Shown: positions 31,879 to 40,793 of the stretch, piece after piece | Position numbering within the stretch: the stretch's first letter is position 1 | Layout of the letters: the number at the start of each line of letters is the position of its first letter | Notes under the pieces: model-generated | The model's database searches: none | Seen by the model: only the letters and a program-made list of their open reading frames with translations | What the model was told of the DNA's origin: nothing | Program-made: the position numbers and the translations under genes | Assembly: GCF_900112205.1 (NCBI RefSeq) | Contig: NZ_FOKW01000006.1 | Coordinates: 1-64,000 of the forward strand | Direction of reading: 5' to 3' | Origin: Natronobacterium haloterrestre | Lineage (GTDB): Archaea; Halobacteriota; Halobacteria; Halobacteriales; Natrialbaceae | DNA length: 64,000 nt

Positions 31879-32030
31879 GTCCGGTTCCAGGGACCAGTGG
31901 ATGGTAAGCCTCCGGCCGGCAACGTCCTGCCACACCTGCGGTCGGGAAGCGACACAACGTTTATCGATCGCCCGGTACACCAGTCAACCATGTTACATTC
32001 TCCCGACTCGTCGACGGGGGTGACGCCGGC

Positions 32031-32987
32031 GTGACCGGGATCGATCGTCGATCGCTTGCGATCTTCCTGGGGACGCTGGCGGTGCTCTCGGGCGCGGTCG
32101 TCGCCGTCTCGCGACTCGCCGGCGTGAGCATGCTCGCGCTCGCGCCCGCGTACATGTTTACGCCGATGCTCGCCGGCATCGCGACCTGCATCGTCGGTCG
32201 GCTGTCGTTCGAGGCGGCGGGACTCAGGCTCCCGCGGGGTCGATTTCGCTGGCTCGCAGTCGCCATCGCCGTCCCGATCGCTCTCGTGTTGCTGGGGACG
32301 GCGATCTCGCTGGGGCTGCCGGGGGTGGAGTTCGTCCCCGACGCGAACCCGCTGACCGGCGAGGGGACCGAGTTCGCCCAGCCACAGGACGGCGAGGCAG
32401 CCCCGGCCGGCCCGTCTCTGCCCGGTTGGCCCTGGAACCTGTTGATCTCGATCGTGGCCGCGGTCGTCTTCGGCGTCACGATCAACGGCGTCTTCGCGTT
32501 CGGCGAGGAGTTCGGCTGGCGCGGCGTCTTCCTGACGGAACTCGCCCCCCTCGGCTTCTGGGGCGCGTCGGCGGTCATCGGCCTCTGCTGGGGGGTGTGG
32601 CACGCACCCGTCATCCTCGAGGGGTACAACTATCCGAACTACCCCGTCGTCGGCGTCGGGATGATGACCGCGGCCTGTCTGGCGATGTCGCCGGTCTATA
32701 CGTACGTCACGATCGAGGCGCAGTCGGTGCTGGCTCCGACCGCGCTGCACGGCACGTTCAACGCCTTCGCGGCGACGATGCTCGTCTTCGCACAGGGCGG
32801 CTCCGAACTCGTCGTCAACCCCGTCGGGGCGGTCGGGATCGCGGTCTTCGGGCTCGCCGCCGTCGGAATCGCTCTCACGGGAACGCCCGCGCTCGAGGGC
32901 GACTGGGCGCTGCCGGTGGAGAGCGAAGCCGGGGACGGCGGCGGCCGGGAGAGCGGGGGCCTCGAGGGGTCGCCGCTCGAGGAGTAG
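32031..32987 (+). CDS. CPBP-family intramembrane metalloprotease
   Basis: The 318-aa protein has the CPBP/Rce1-type motifs 'FGEEFGWRGVF' (about 160-170), 'WGVWHAPVIL' (about 190-200) and 'TALHGTFNAF' (about 238-248). These supply the Glu-Glu, His and His/Asn residues of the intramembrane active site. About eight TM helices are visible. Family members cleave prenylated or bacteriocin-like peptides, or act as immunity proteins. The start is GTG at 32,031. It is a single gene, and the C-terminus has an acidic tail rich in Glu and Gly. Confidence 0.88.
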   Translation: MTGIDRRSLAIFLGTLAVLSGAVVAVSRLAGVSMLALAPAYMFTPMLAGIATCIVGRLSFEAAGLRLPRGRFRWLAVAIAVPIALVLLGTAISLGLPGVEFVPDANPLTGEGTEFAQPQDGEAAPAGPSLPGWPWNLLISIVAAVVFGVTINGVFAFGEEFGWRGVFLTELAPLGFWGASAVIGLCWGVWHAPVILEGYNYPNYPVVGVGMMTAACLAMSPVYTYVTIEAQSVLAPTALHGTFNAFAATMLVFAQGGSELVVNPVGAVGIAVFGLAAVGIALTGTPALEGDWALPVESEAGDGGGRESGGLEGSPLEE

Positions 32988-33129
32988 CGGTCGACGTTTC
33001 GTCTTCCTCGGTGGCGCTGAGACGGCCCGCGTACGACCGGGGATCGGTGCCGAACGGACGTTTATAAGGGAAGCCGCCGCGACTTCGGTCCGTCAACGCT
33101 ATGGACGACCGCCCACGAGTACGCGAAGA

Positions 33130-35508
33130 ATGACGGACTGGCGCTCGATCTTCGGCCACGACGAGCCCTACGACGAGCAGGTCGACGGGATCGAAACCGC
33201 GATCGAGACCGCCCGCGAGGGCGGCTACACCGTCGTCGAGGGGGCCTGTGGCACCGGGAAGACCATGCTCGCGCTGACGGCCGGGATCGACCTCGTGCGC
33301 GACTCCGACAGCGACTACGAGCGCGTCCTCGTCCTCACGAGCGTCAAACAGCAACTGCGCCAGTTCGAGGCGGACCTCGAGACGATCAACGGGAACCTGC
33401 CCGACGACTGGCGGCCCGTCTCGGGGCTCACGCTGGTCGGCAAGGCCGACGTCTGTCCGTACAACCGCGAGGGGGCGGCGGGGATCGACGACGGCAACGT
33501 CTACGACCGCTGCGAGACGCTGCGGGATCGCACCCGCGATCTCACGGGTGAGGGCGGCGAAACGACCGCGAAGAACCTCGCCGCGCGGGCCCGCAGCCAG
33601 CAGATCGGGCTGGCCGACAGCGGCCGCGCGAACAGTGGGACCTACCTCGAGACCGCGGGCGAACCGACGCCCTACCCGCGGGACCTCCCGGAGTACGACG
33701 ACGGCGGCGCAGCCGGGGTCGCCACGGAGTACTGCCCGTTCTACGCGCAATACCTCGAGGACCTCCCGGAAAGCGAAGACGGGACCGGCGACCCGGCCGA
33801 GGCCGTCCCCTACGACTTCACCCAGGCGGGGATGGTCACCCCCGAGGATCTGGTGGCCCGCGCGGCCCGGAACGGCACCTGCCCGCATTCGGTGATGGGC
33901 GCGGTGCTTGGCCAGGTCGAGGTCGTCGTCGGCAACTACTACCACGCGTTCGACCCGCGGACGGTCGGCTCGTTCACGGGCGCGTTGCTCGACGACTCGA
34001 CGTTCGTCGTCTGCGACGAGGCGCACATGCTCGAGCCCCGCGTTCGCGATCTGGTCAGCGACGGGGTCGGGGACCGAACGTTGCGGGACGCCGAGACCGA
34101 ACTCTCGCGGGTCATTCAGCCGGTGAAGTTCGAGCGCGAGGGGCGACGCGCGGAGGGCGGTTCCCAGACCGCCGACGCCGACCTCGTGCGCGCCGAACTG
34201 AACGACAGCGACGTCACCTACGAGGAACTCAACCGCACCCTCGAGTTCATCGGCGACCTCCGGGCGGAACTCGACCGCCGGGTGACGGCCTATCTCGACC
34301 GGAACCACAGGGGGTGGAAATCGAACCTGAACGATCTCGAGGACGACGAGCTCCCCCTGCGCGACCCGGCGGAACCCGCCGAGGACGAGATCACGGAGTG
34401 GGCCCGCGAGGCCGGCTACGGCGACGCCGAGTGGGTCCGCGCCGAAGCCGTCGGGGCCGTCGTCGCCCGGATCCTGAACGAGGCCGAGGACGAGGAGCGC
34501 ACCCGCGCCGCGCCCGCGGTCGGCCGCGTGCTCGGCGAGTGGTACCGCCGCGATCACACCGATTACTTCCGGGAGATCGAACTCGAGCGGACCTGGGACG
34601 ACACCGAACCCGCGGATTCCTGGCGGCGAGCCTACAACGCTCGCCTCGCGCTGCACAACTGCGTCCCGAGCGACGCTATTGGCGAACGGCTCGCGGCCTT
34701 CGGCGGCGGCGTCCTGATGAGCGCCACCCTCGAGCCGATCGACGCCTTCACCGAGGTGACGGGACTGGAGTACCTCGCACGCGAAGAAGACAGGCCGATC
34801 GTCGAGCGCCGCTACGGGCTACACTTCCCCGAGGAGAACCGCGAGAGCTTCGCGGTCGCCGCGCCGAAGTTCACCTACGACAACCGTGGCTATCCGGGCG
34901 AGGAGAACCCGACCAGGACCCACTACGCCGACGCGGTCTCGAAGGTCGCCCGGCTCCCGGGCAACGTCCTCGTCGGGATGCCCAGCTACGCCGAGGCCGA
35001 GTGGATCGCCGGCGAACTCGAGGAACGAGTCGACAAACCCGTCCTGCTCGACGCCTCGAGCGACGACGAGACGACCCAGTCGCTGAAAGCCGAGTTCTTC
35101 GCGGGCGACGGGAAGGTGCTCGTGACGAGCCTGCGCGGGACGCTGACCGAGGGGGTCGACTACAGCGGCGACCGGCTCTCGGCCGCCGTGGTCTGTGGCG
35201 TCCCGATCGTCAACACCTCGAGTCCGCGGACGAGGGCCGTCCGGCGGGCCTACGACGACGCGTTCGGGGACGGGTTCGAGTACGCGCTGACGATCCCTGC
35301 GGTCCGGAAGGCCCGACAGGCGATCGGCCGGGTCATCCGCAGCCCGGCGGACGTCGGAGTTCGCGTCCTGCTCGACGAGCGCTACGCCCGCGATAGCTGG
35401 GACTCGGTTCGAGAATACCTGCCCGACGACGGCGAGTTCCAGTCTGTTAGCTCCGACATGCTCGAGTACGGCCTCGAGCGGTTCCGCTCGCGGCTCGAAT
35501 CGTCCTAA
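33130..35508 (+). CDS. XPD/Rad3-type helicase with Fe-S cluster cysteines
   Basis: The 792-aa superfamily 2 helicase has Walker A 'EGACGTGKT' (37-45) and the DEAH box 'CDEAHMLE' (about 295-302). Cysteines spaced as in Fe-S helicases lie at about 108 (CPYN), 127, 203 (CPF) and 252 (CPHS). The C-terminal half carries 'GVLMSATLEP', 'VLVTSLRGTLTEGVDYSGDR' and 'QAIGRVIRSP' (motifs IV-VI). XPD-like helicases unwind 5'-3' DNA in repair. It starts at the ATG at 33,130. It is monocistronic. This belongs to the Dna2/XPD/Rad3 group common to haloarchaea; the exact paralog role is not clear. Confidence 0.9.
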   Translation: MTDWRSIFGHDEPYDEQVDGIETAIETAREGGYTVVEGACGTGKTMLALTAGIDLVRDSDSDYERVLVLTSVKQQLRQFEADLETINGNLPDDWRPVSGLTLVGKADVCPYNREGAAGIDDGNVYDRCETLRDRTRDLTGEGGETTAKNLAARARSQQIGLADSGRANSGTYLETAGEPTPYPRDLPEYDDGGAAGVATEYCPFYAQYLEDLPESEDGTGDPAEAVPYDFTQAGMVTPEDLVARAARNGTCPHSVMGAVLGQVEVVVGNYYHAFDPRTVGSFTGALLDDSTFVVCDEAHMLEPRVRDLVSDGVGDRTLRDAETELSRVIQPVKFEREGRRAEGGSQTADADLVRAELNDSDVTYEELNRTLEFIGDLRAELDRRVTAYLDRNHRGWKSNLNDLEDDELPLRDPAEPAEDEITEWAREAGYGDAEWVRAEAVGAVVARILNEAEDEERTRAAPAVGRVLGEWYRRDHTDYFREIELERTWDDTEPADSWRRAYNARLALHNCVPSDAIGERLAAFGGGVLMSATLEPIDAFTEVTGLEYLAREEDRPIVERRYGLHFPEENRESFAVAAPKFTYDNRGYPGEENPTRTHYADAVSKVARLPGNVLVGMPSYAEAEWIAGELEERVDKPVLLDASSDDETTQSLKAEFFAGDGKVLVTSLRGTLTEGVDYSGDRLSAAVVCGVPIVNTSSPRTRAVRRAYDDAFGDGFEYALTIPAVRKARQAIGRVIRSPADVGVRVLLDERYARDSWDSVREYLPDDGEFQSVSSDMLEYGLERFRSRLESS

Positions 35509-35559
35509 CGAATCGGAACGTATCGCTCCGACCGGTGGTCCGTGGATCCGTCCCCGTTT

Positions 35560-36120
35560 TCACTCTCGCTCCGACAGCCGTTCTCGATGCCCGTCCTCCG
35601 GCGCATCGGCCGCCGATCGCTTTGTTTCGTCCTCGAGCCGGGACTCGATGCGCCGCTCGAACTCGGCTTCGGATAGCTCACCGCTCTCGTACCGCCGTTT
35701 CAGGTCGACGAACGGATCGTTCGTCGCCGCGGCGTCCGCGTTCGTGACGGACGCGGGTGGTGCATCCGGATCGGTCCCAACGTTCGACGCCGTCCGTTCG
35801 TGGATCTTCGTCCCCCGCGAGTACGCGTCCGCCGACTCCACGTTCCCGATGAGCGAGAGATACACCGGCCAGAGGACGGTCAACGAGAGGGCAAGCGCCG
35901 GCAGCCCCAGCCCGAGGAACGCGGGCAGCCAGAACAACGCGCCGAGGGACACCCCCCATCGCGGGACCTCGAACAGGGCAAGCGCCAGCAGCCAGAGCCC
36001 GGCCGTGCCGACCGTCGACCCGAGGAGCGACCGTCCGAGCCATCCGTCGGGCGTATAGTGCTCGACGAGCGCGTGCCACCGCCCGAGCCGATCGGAGCGG
36101 TCGAACCGTCGTTCACCCAT
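35560..36120 (-). CDS. SHOCT-domain membrane protein
   Basis: The 186-aa protein has two hydrophobic segments at about 30-52 ('LLGSTVGTAGLWLLALALF') and 58-95. Its SHOCT domain at about 138-165 reads 'DPFVDLKRRYESGELSEAEF' followed by 'ERRIESRL'. SHOCT is a short oligomerisation module often attached to membrane proteins in archaea and bacteria. The C-terminal tail is acidic. It converges on the helicase gene. Function of the family is not known; the domain call is clear. Confidence 0.85.
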   Translation of the reverse strand: MGERRFDRSDRLGRWHALVEHYTPDGWLGRSLLGSTVGTAGLWLLALALFEVPRWGVSLGALFWLPAFLGLGLPALALSLTVLWPVYLSLIGNVESADAYSRGTKIHERTASNVGTDPDAPPASVTNADAAATNDPFVDLKRRYESGELSEAEFERRIESRLEDETKRSAADAPEDGHRERLSERE

Positions 36121-36197
36121 ACGTATCGCTTCGTCTACACGACGATTATTGTTACGAAATCTACACTCGTCCGGCGGTACCGGCGATACCGGCGGTA

Positions 36198-36698
36198 CTA
36201 TCGGCGGGGCACGTCGACGGAGCGACGCTCGCGTACCCGTTCTTTGATCTCGCTGCTCGAGTGGAGTCGGTCGCCGTCGGCCTCGAGGCCGCTGGCCCGT
36301 TCGACGCGACAGTCGATCCCCCAGTCGGCGAGCATCGCGGCGACCTCGCGTTCGTCGTGGTGCTGGTCGTGACCCAGCACGAGCACGTCGGGATCGATCG
36401 CCCGGATCGGCACGGAGAAGTCCTCGGGGTGGCCAAGCCGGGCGTGATCGACGACCTCGAGGGCGGCGACGGCGTCGCGTCGCTGTGGGGCGGGGACGAT
36501 CGGAGCCGGTTTGTGGTCGACCGTCTCCGGGCGGGCGACGATTACGTGGAGTTTCTCGCCCAACGCGGCCGCCTCCTCGAGGTAGTGGACGTGGCCGGGG
36601 TGGAGCAGGTCGAACGTGCCCTGGGCGACGACGCGGGTCGGGTCCCTCGCTGGGCTTCTTTCCTGCTCGTGCTCGTGCTCGGACTCGGACTCGGTCAT
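36198..36698 (-). CDS. ribL: FAD synthase (RibL), archaeal type
   Basis: The 166-aa nucleotidyltransferase has '[21 protein letters not shown]', with the HxGH motif (His33/His36), then '[13 protein letters not shown]' and '[13 protein letters not shown]', followed by 'VLGHDQHHD'. It ends with '[13 protein letters not shown]', a classic T/SSSxIK/R signature. Archaeal RibL transfers AMP from ATP to FMN to make FAD. The N-terminus carries a His/Glu-rich extension of about 20 residues. The ATG overlaps the preceding gene's stop (ATGA at 36,695-36,698). Acts in flavin cofactor synthesis. Confidence 0.9.
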   Translation of the reverse strand: MTESESEHEHEQERSPARDPTRVVAQGTFDLLHPGHVHYLEEAAALGEKLHVIVARPETVDHKPAPIVPAPQRRDAVAALEVVDHARLGHPEDFSVPIRAIDPDVLVLGHDQHHDEREVAAMLADWGIDCRVERASGLEADGDRLHSSSEIKERVRERRSVDVPRR

Positions 36699-37006
36699 CC
36701 CGACCCCCGTACCGTGACGGTCGTGGTCGTGGACGTCTCGGTATACAGCGAGTACAGGAGGATAGCGAACCCGCCGGCAGTACAGGAACTCTGTATCGCG
36801 ACGCCGAGCCCGATGCTCCCGCCGATCAGGTGGGCGAGGCCGGCGATGCCCGATCCGGCGACGATGAAGCCGAAGCCGGCGGCCACCGCCCGCAGCGCCC
36901 GAGAGCCGGTTCGGCGGAACGCCCGGTAGGCGAGCCCCGCGACCGCGCCGCCGAGGAGGAGCGTCGCGGCGTTGGCTGCCACGATGAAAGCCGTGTATTC
37001 GTTCAT
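36695..37006 (-). CDS. Small multi-TM protein, DUF7521-like
   Basis: From the ATG at 37,006 the 103-aa protein reads '[20 protein letters not shown]' and has about three TM helices (about 5-25, 38-58 and 65-88). A Thr/Val-rich tail ends it. DUF7521 proteins are small haloarchaeal membrane proteins, often beside regulators. An upstream in-frame start at 37,054 would add an unlikely leader. It overlaps the next gene (FAD synthase) by 4 bp, so the two are an operon. The reason for pairing with ribL is not obvious. Confidence 0.75.
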   Translation of the reverse strand: MNEYTAFIVAANAATLLLGGAVAGLAYRAFRRTGSRALRAVAAGFGFIVAGSGIAGLAHLIGGSIGLGVAIQSSCTAGGFAILLYSLYTETSTTTTVTVRGSG

Positions 37007-37160
37007 AGCTATCGTATTGGGTGTCGGAAACGGGGATCCGTACCGACTCTCCACGATTCGGATACTTCAGTCGTTCCGTCGCTTCCCAGGTAAGTGGAAC
37101 TGTCGAAGAACACGTTCGGTCAATTGGGGCCCTGTCCGCCCGACCGCCGTCCGCGGAGCG

Positions 37161-37559
37161 TCAATCGTCCACGACGACGCCCCGGTGTCGGCGTTCGTCC
37201 AGGGGTTCGATCGCGAACCCCAGCGACTCGTAGAACGGCCGCACGCCGTCGTCGAACCGCGCGGTGAGCCGTCCCTCTCGTTCGAGTGCGTGTCGGATCA
37301 GCCGGCGACCGAGCCCGTTACCGCGATGGCGACGGCGGACGCCGATGGCGGAGACGTGTGCGCCGCGCTCGCCCTCGATCGGCTCGAGCACGATCGTCCC
37401 GAGGATCCGTTCCTCGTCGCCGTTCCCGTCGCCGGCGACGAACACGTCCCCGGTCTCGATCCGTCCCTCGACGTCGCCGGGTTCGAGCATGGCCGCGTCG
37501 AGGATGCGTCTGACCTCGAGGGCGTCGGCGGACCGGGCGGGACGGACGAACGGCTTCAT
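37161..37559 (-). CDS. GNAT-family N-acetyltransferase
   Basis: The 132-aa protein has the GNAT core 'VSAIGVRRRHRGNGLGRRLIRHAL' region (motif A, Arg/Gly-x-x-Gly/Ala at about 80-90) and ends 'RPFYESLGFAIEPLDERRH'. These proteins transfer acetyl from acetyl-CoA to an amine on small molecules or proteins. Length and strand order fit a single-domain GNAT. It is monocistronic. Substrate cannot be inferred. The sequence next to its start is occupied by the tandem-repeat region upstream of ilvA. Confidence 0.85.
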   Translation of the reverse strand: MKPFVRPARSADALEVRRILDAAMLEPGDVEGRIETGDVFVAGDGNGDEERILGTIVLEPIEGERGAHVSAIGVRRRHRGNGLGRRLIRHALEREGRLTARFDDGVRPFYESLGFAIEPLDERRHRGVVVDD

Positions 37560-37733
37560 GATGGGGGGTCGCTACTCGCAGACGAAACGCCGGCGGGTGC
37601 CGACCGATTGGCTCGCTCCTCGAGGGTGCGACGCGGCTCGAGGGGTGGGATGGGAGGGCTGTCGGCTACCATGTGAGTGGATTCGTTGCCGGCCGCGGAA
37701 AATTGCACGGCTTCCGGTTTCCGGGCTGTCGAG

Positions 37734-37880
37734 TGCCAGATGCCGGGTGTCGAGGGCCAGATGCCGGGTGTCAGGTGCCAGGTGGTGGCTGCCGGGTTCC
37801 AGATGCCAGGTGGTGGCTGCCGGGTTCCAGATGCCAGGTGGTGGCTGCCGGGTTCCAGATGCCAGGTGGTGGCTGCCGGG
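37734..37880. repeat. Tandem repeat array, 21-bp and 28-bp units
   Basis: Two 21-bp units beginning GCCAGATGCCGGGTGT (37735-37776) are followed by three 28-bp units beginning TGCCAGGTGGTGGCTGCC (37776-37859) and a partial fourth (to about 37,879). The 28-bp units are identical. The array lies 70-220 bp upstream of ilvA. No spacers separate the units, so it is not CRISPR. Confidence 0.85.
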
Positions 37881-37950
37881 TGCAGATCACCCCGGCGGCC
37901 GGCCACGGAACGAACCATTATTGACTCGCGCGCAAATATTGCGCCAACGG

Positions 37951-39189
37951 ATGACACGCAGTTCAGACGCCGTCTCGTTCGCCGACGTCGAGGCCGCCCG
38001 CGATCGGCTCGACGACGACTCGGTCGTCAAGCATACGCCCGTCGAACGGAGCACCTCGCTGGACGAACTCACCGGCGGCGAGGTCCACCTCAAGATGGAA
38101 CACCTCCAGTGGACGGGCTCGTTCAAGACCCGGGGCGCATACAACAAGATCGCCCAGACGGTCGAGGAAGGGGAGGCGAACCGCGTCGTCGCGGCAAGCG
38201 CGGGCAACCACGCCCAGGGGGTCGCGCTCGCGGCGACGAAACTCGGCATCGACTCGACCATCGTGATGCCCCGCAGCGCCCCCCAGGCCAAGGTCGATGC
38301 GACCCGCGAGTACGGGGCGGACGTCGAACTCGTCGGCACCGACTTCCGCGAGGCGATGGCCCACGCCCGCGACCTCGCCGACGACGGCGGCGACGTCGAG
38401 TTCGTCCACGCCTACGACGACCCTGCGATCGTCGCCGGGCAGGGCACCCTCGGCCTCGAGATGTACGAGGACCTCCCCGAGGTGGACACGATCGTCGTTC
38501 CGATCGGGGGCGGGGGGCTCATCTCCGGGATCGCGACCGCATTCGCCGAACTCTCGCCCGACACCCGCGTCGTCGGCGTCCAGGCCTCGGACGCCGCGAC
38601 GGTTCCCGACAGCCTCCAGAAGGGGACGCCGGTCTCGCTCGAGTCGGTCGATACGATCGCGGACGGGATCGCGACGGGCGGGATCTCCGATCTCACTCTC
38701 TCGCTGATCGAGGAGCACGTCGACGAGGTGGTAACGGTAACCGACGGGGAGATCGCGCGGGCGATCCTCCTGTTGTTAGAGCGAGCGAAACAGGTCGTCG
38801 AGGGTGCGGGTGCGGCCTCGGTCGCGGCCATCATCAGCGAGGAACTGGACGTGACCGGCGAGACGGTGATGCCGCTACTCTGTGGCGGCAACCTCGACAT
38901 GACGATGCTCCAGACGGTGCTGGTCCACGCCTTGAGCGACCGGGATCAGTTACTCCGGCTTCGGGTGCGGATCGACGACCAGTCCGGGAGGATGGAGGAG
39001 ATCTCGGGTCTGATCGCCAAGCACAACGCCAACATCCGCAACGTTCGTCACGACCGGTCGGCCCCGGAACTCGACGTCGGCGAGGCTCATCTCGTCTTCC
39101 AGATCGAGACCAGCGGCGCGGGGCAGTCGCGGGCGATCATCCGCTCGATCCGGGATCACGGTTACGAGGTCAAACACGTCAACGCCTGA
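37951..39189 (+). CDS. ilvA: Threonine ammonia-lyase (threonine dehydratase)
   Basis: The 412-aa PLP enzyme has 'WTGSFKTRGAYNKI' with Schiff-base Lys59, 'ASAGNHAQGVALAA' (the phosphate/substrate loop) and 'PIGGGGLISGIATA' (the glycine-rich phosphate-binding loop). The C-terminal ACT domain (about 330-410, 'LLRLRVRIDDQSGRMEEISGLI') provides allosteric control. It deaminates threonine to 2-oxobutanoate, the first step towards isoleucine. The start at 37,951 follows from homology. The longer in-frame upstream extension runs through the repeat array and is not credible. Control by isoleucine is known for the family. Confidence 0.92.
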   Translation: MTRSSDAVSFADVEAARDRLDDDSVVKHTPVERSTSLDELTGGEVHLKMEHLQWTGSFKTRGAYNKIAQTVEEGEANRVVAASAGNHAQGVALAATKLGIDSTIVMPRSAPQAKVDATREYGADVELVGTDFREAMAHARDLADDGGDVEFVHAYDDPAIVAGQGTLGLEMYEDLPEVDTIVVPIGGGGLISGIATAFAELSPDTRVVGVQASDAATVPDSLQKGTPVSLESVDTIADGIATGGISDLTLSLIEEHVDEVVTVTDGEIARAILLLLERAKQVVEGAGAASVAAIISEELDVTGETVMPLLCGGNLDMTMLQTVLVHALSDRDQLLRLRVRIDDQSGRMEEISGLIAKHNANIRNVRHDRSAPELDVGEAHLVFQIETSGAGQSRAIIRSIRDHGYEVKHVNA

Positions 39190-39226
39190 CCCCTTCCTGA
39201 CGTCGAAACCGATGGCGAGCTTTCCG

Positions 39227-39466
39227 CTACGCCGAACCGCCCTTGATCAACCGCAACACCGTCACCTCGTCGCTGTCGACCGGCTGATCCTCCGGCACCG
39301 GACGGCCGTCGACCAGGACGCTCACCTCGTGGGGACTGAGATCGACCGCCCCGAGGAGGTCGGCGTAGGTCGGTTCGGCTCGACCGTCCGAACCGCCGGC
39401 AGTGCCGAGTTCCTCGAGGTCGATCTCGTGGGTAGTCTCGCCCTTGACGTCGACGGTGACGCGCAT
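39227..39466 (-). CDS. SAMP2-like ubiquitin-like protein with C-terminal extension
   Basis: The 79-aa beta-grasp protein reads 'TYADLLGAVDLSPHEVSVLV', 'DGRPVPEDQPVD' and 'VTVLRLIKGGSA'. It resembles SAMP2, which is used for protein sampylation and tRNA thiolation. Those proteins expose a terminal Gly-Gly that is adenylated by UbaA. Here two residues, Ser-Ala, follow the Gly-Gly, so it would need trimming. The insert 'GTAGGSDGRAEP' (about 22-33) also lengthens an N-terminal loop. Single gene, convergent with ilvA. The homology is clear; whether it is active without processing is open. Confidence 0.85.
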   Translation of the reverse strand: MRVTVDVKGETTHEIDLEELGTAGGSDGRAEPTYADLLGAVDLSPHEVSVLVDGRPVPEDQPVDSDEVTVLRLIKGGSA

Positions 39467-39529
39467 ACCCCCAGTTACGAGGGCGCGGACTTGAGCGCGT
39501 CGCTCGGCCCCGCTCGGTCCCGCTCGGCG

Positions 39530-40657
39530 TCAGTCGGTCGCCGGTTCGTCGGATCCGACGTCTCCCTCGTATCCGGGTTCCGGTTCCGCCTGCCCTCGCT
39601 CGCGGGCGGTCCGCCGGGGACCGTACAGCGTCGAGGCGAGCGCGCCAAGCCCCAGCAGGAAGATCAGCAGGTTGAGCGGATCGCCGACGTAGGGGACCTG
39701 CCCGAGCACCGCGCCGCCCAGGAGGCCGACGACCAGCGCCAGCCACCGGTTCTCGACGCCGGCGAGCGAAAGCAGCGCCGCGGCGACGGCGAACCGGCCG
39801 TAGACGATCCCGATCCAGATCACGAGCAGGAACGCGAAGGTGCCGACGATCGTCAGCGGGATGCCGATCACGGTGATCGCCGTCGCGACGAGCAGTATCG
39901 GCACCCCGACGAGGACGCCCAGTCCGACCAGCCCGGTCCGGACCGGGTTGCTCGCGACCCGGTCGGCGACGCCGGCCGAGAACCGCGGGAACAGCGCCAG
40001 CAGCACGGCCCCGAGCAACAGGTTCAGCGCGAACGCATACAGCGCGAACACCCACGAGGCCAGGGGCTCGACCGTCGGCGCGAGGTCGCTGCCGACGCCG
40101 ATCGACGAGTCGCGCTCGATCTCGCCCGCGACCGCATCGGTGTTCCCCTCGAGCGAGCCGCCGTACCGGAGGTCACCCTCGAGCGCCGCATTGTCGCCCA
40201 GTCGGATCGTCTCGGCACCGACCGACGCATCGCCGACCACGGTGCCGTCGATCGTCACGGTGGCGGCACCCGCCGAGAGCGTGCCGTCGACCGTCGCGCC
40301 CTCGAGGATCTCGAGGCTGCCCGCGGCCGTTCCGACGTCCCCCCCGACGTCGCCGCCGATCGTTACGGTCCCGCCTACGGCGTCGACGTCGCCCTGTACG
40401 TCGCCGTCGATCCGGACGTCGCCCCCGACTGCCTCGACGTCGCCGGTGACGGTGCCCTCGACGAGGATCGTTCCTCCGATCGCCTCGAGGCCGTCGACGG
40501 TCTCGCCCTCGTCGACGACGATCGTCGCGCCGATCCGGACGTCGGTCCCCGTCTGGGCCACGGGCGCGGTCGCGGCTGCTACAGGCGTCGCACAGACCAG
40601 CGCGGCGAGGACGACCGCGACTGCGATCCGGGCTCGAGATGGTTCCCTGAATGACAT
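39530..40657 (-). CDS. Bactofilin-like (polymer-forming) membrane protein
   Basis: The 375-aa protein has an N-terminal hydrophobic signal-like segment (about 10-30, 'IAVAVVLAALVCATPVAAAT'). Then come short repeated beta-helix units rich in 'V.G.V.GDV…GG', about 40-190, as in bactofilins. Four or five TM helices make up the C-terminal half (about 205-345). It presumably forms a membrane-anchored surface assembly outside the cell membrane; that is inference from the signal and topology. Single gene, divergent from rfcS. Family: polymer-forming cytoskeletal/bactofilin domain. Confidence 0.82.
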   Translation of the reverse strand: MSFREPSRARIAVAVVLAALVCATPVAAATAPVAQTGTDVRIGATIVVDEGETVDGLEAIGGTILVEGTVTGDVEAVGGDVRIDGDVQGDVDAVGGTVTIGGDVGGDVGTAAGSLEILEGATVDGTLSAGAATVTIDGTVVGDASVGAETIRLGDNAALEGDLRYGGSLEGNTDAVAGEIERDSSIGVGSDLAPTVEPLASWVFALYAFALNLLLGAVLLALFPRFSAGVADRVASNPVRTGLVGLGVLVGVPILLVATAITVIGIPLTIVGTFAFLLVIWIGIVYGRFAVAAALLSLAGVENRWLALVVGLLGGAVLGQVPYVGDPLNLLIFLLGLGALASTLYGPRRTARERGQAEPEPGYEGDVGSDEPATD

Positions 40658-40763
40658 GTACGCTACTTCCTCGAGCAGGGCTAAAATACTGTGTGTGCCC
40701 TCGTCGGCGTTCAGGCTGCGGGACCGGGAACGTGGCGGCCCACTCGACGGCGACCTTCGGTCG

Positions 40764-40770
40764 TTTTATT
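40764..40770 (+). promoter_or_regulatory. TATA-like box of rfcS
   Basis: TTTTATT lies 24-30 nt upstream of the rfcS ATG at 40,794. That spacing predicts a leaderless transcript starting at or close to the ATG. Confidence 0.6.
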
Positions 40771-40793
40771 TCCGGGCCGCGCGTTGACCCGGT

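Noticed and set aside
32875-34656. Long minus-strand reading frame (593 codons) opposite the helicase
   Set aside because: It mirrors the helicase gene in a GC-rich genome; composition is Arg/Gly/Val-biased with no motif. The same holds for long opposite frames over alaS (47,647-49,629), the CNNM gene (60,921-62,459) and the AMP-binding/Sjogren genes (51,834-53,795).
37734-37880. Possible CRISPR array
   Set aside because: The repeat units abut with no spacers and no cas genes are present in the window.
37264-37950. In-frame upstream extension of threonine dehydratase
   Set aside because: It runs through the 28-bp tandem repeats and encodes a Ser/Arg/Cys/Gly-rich string absent from the family; the ATG at 37,951 gives the normal start.
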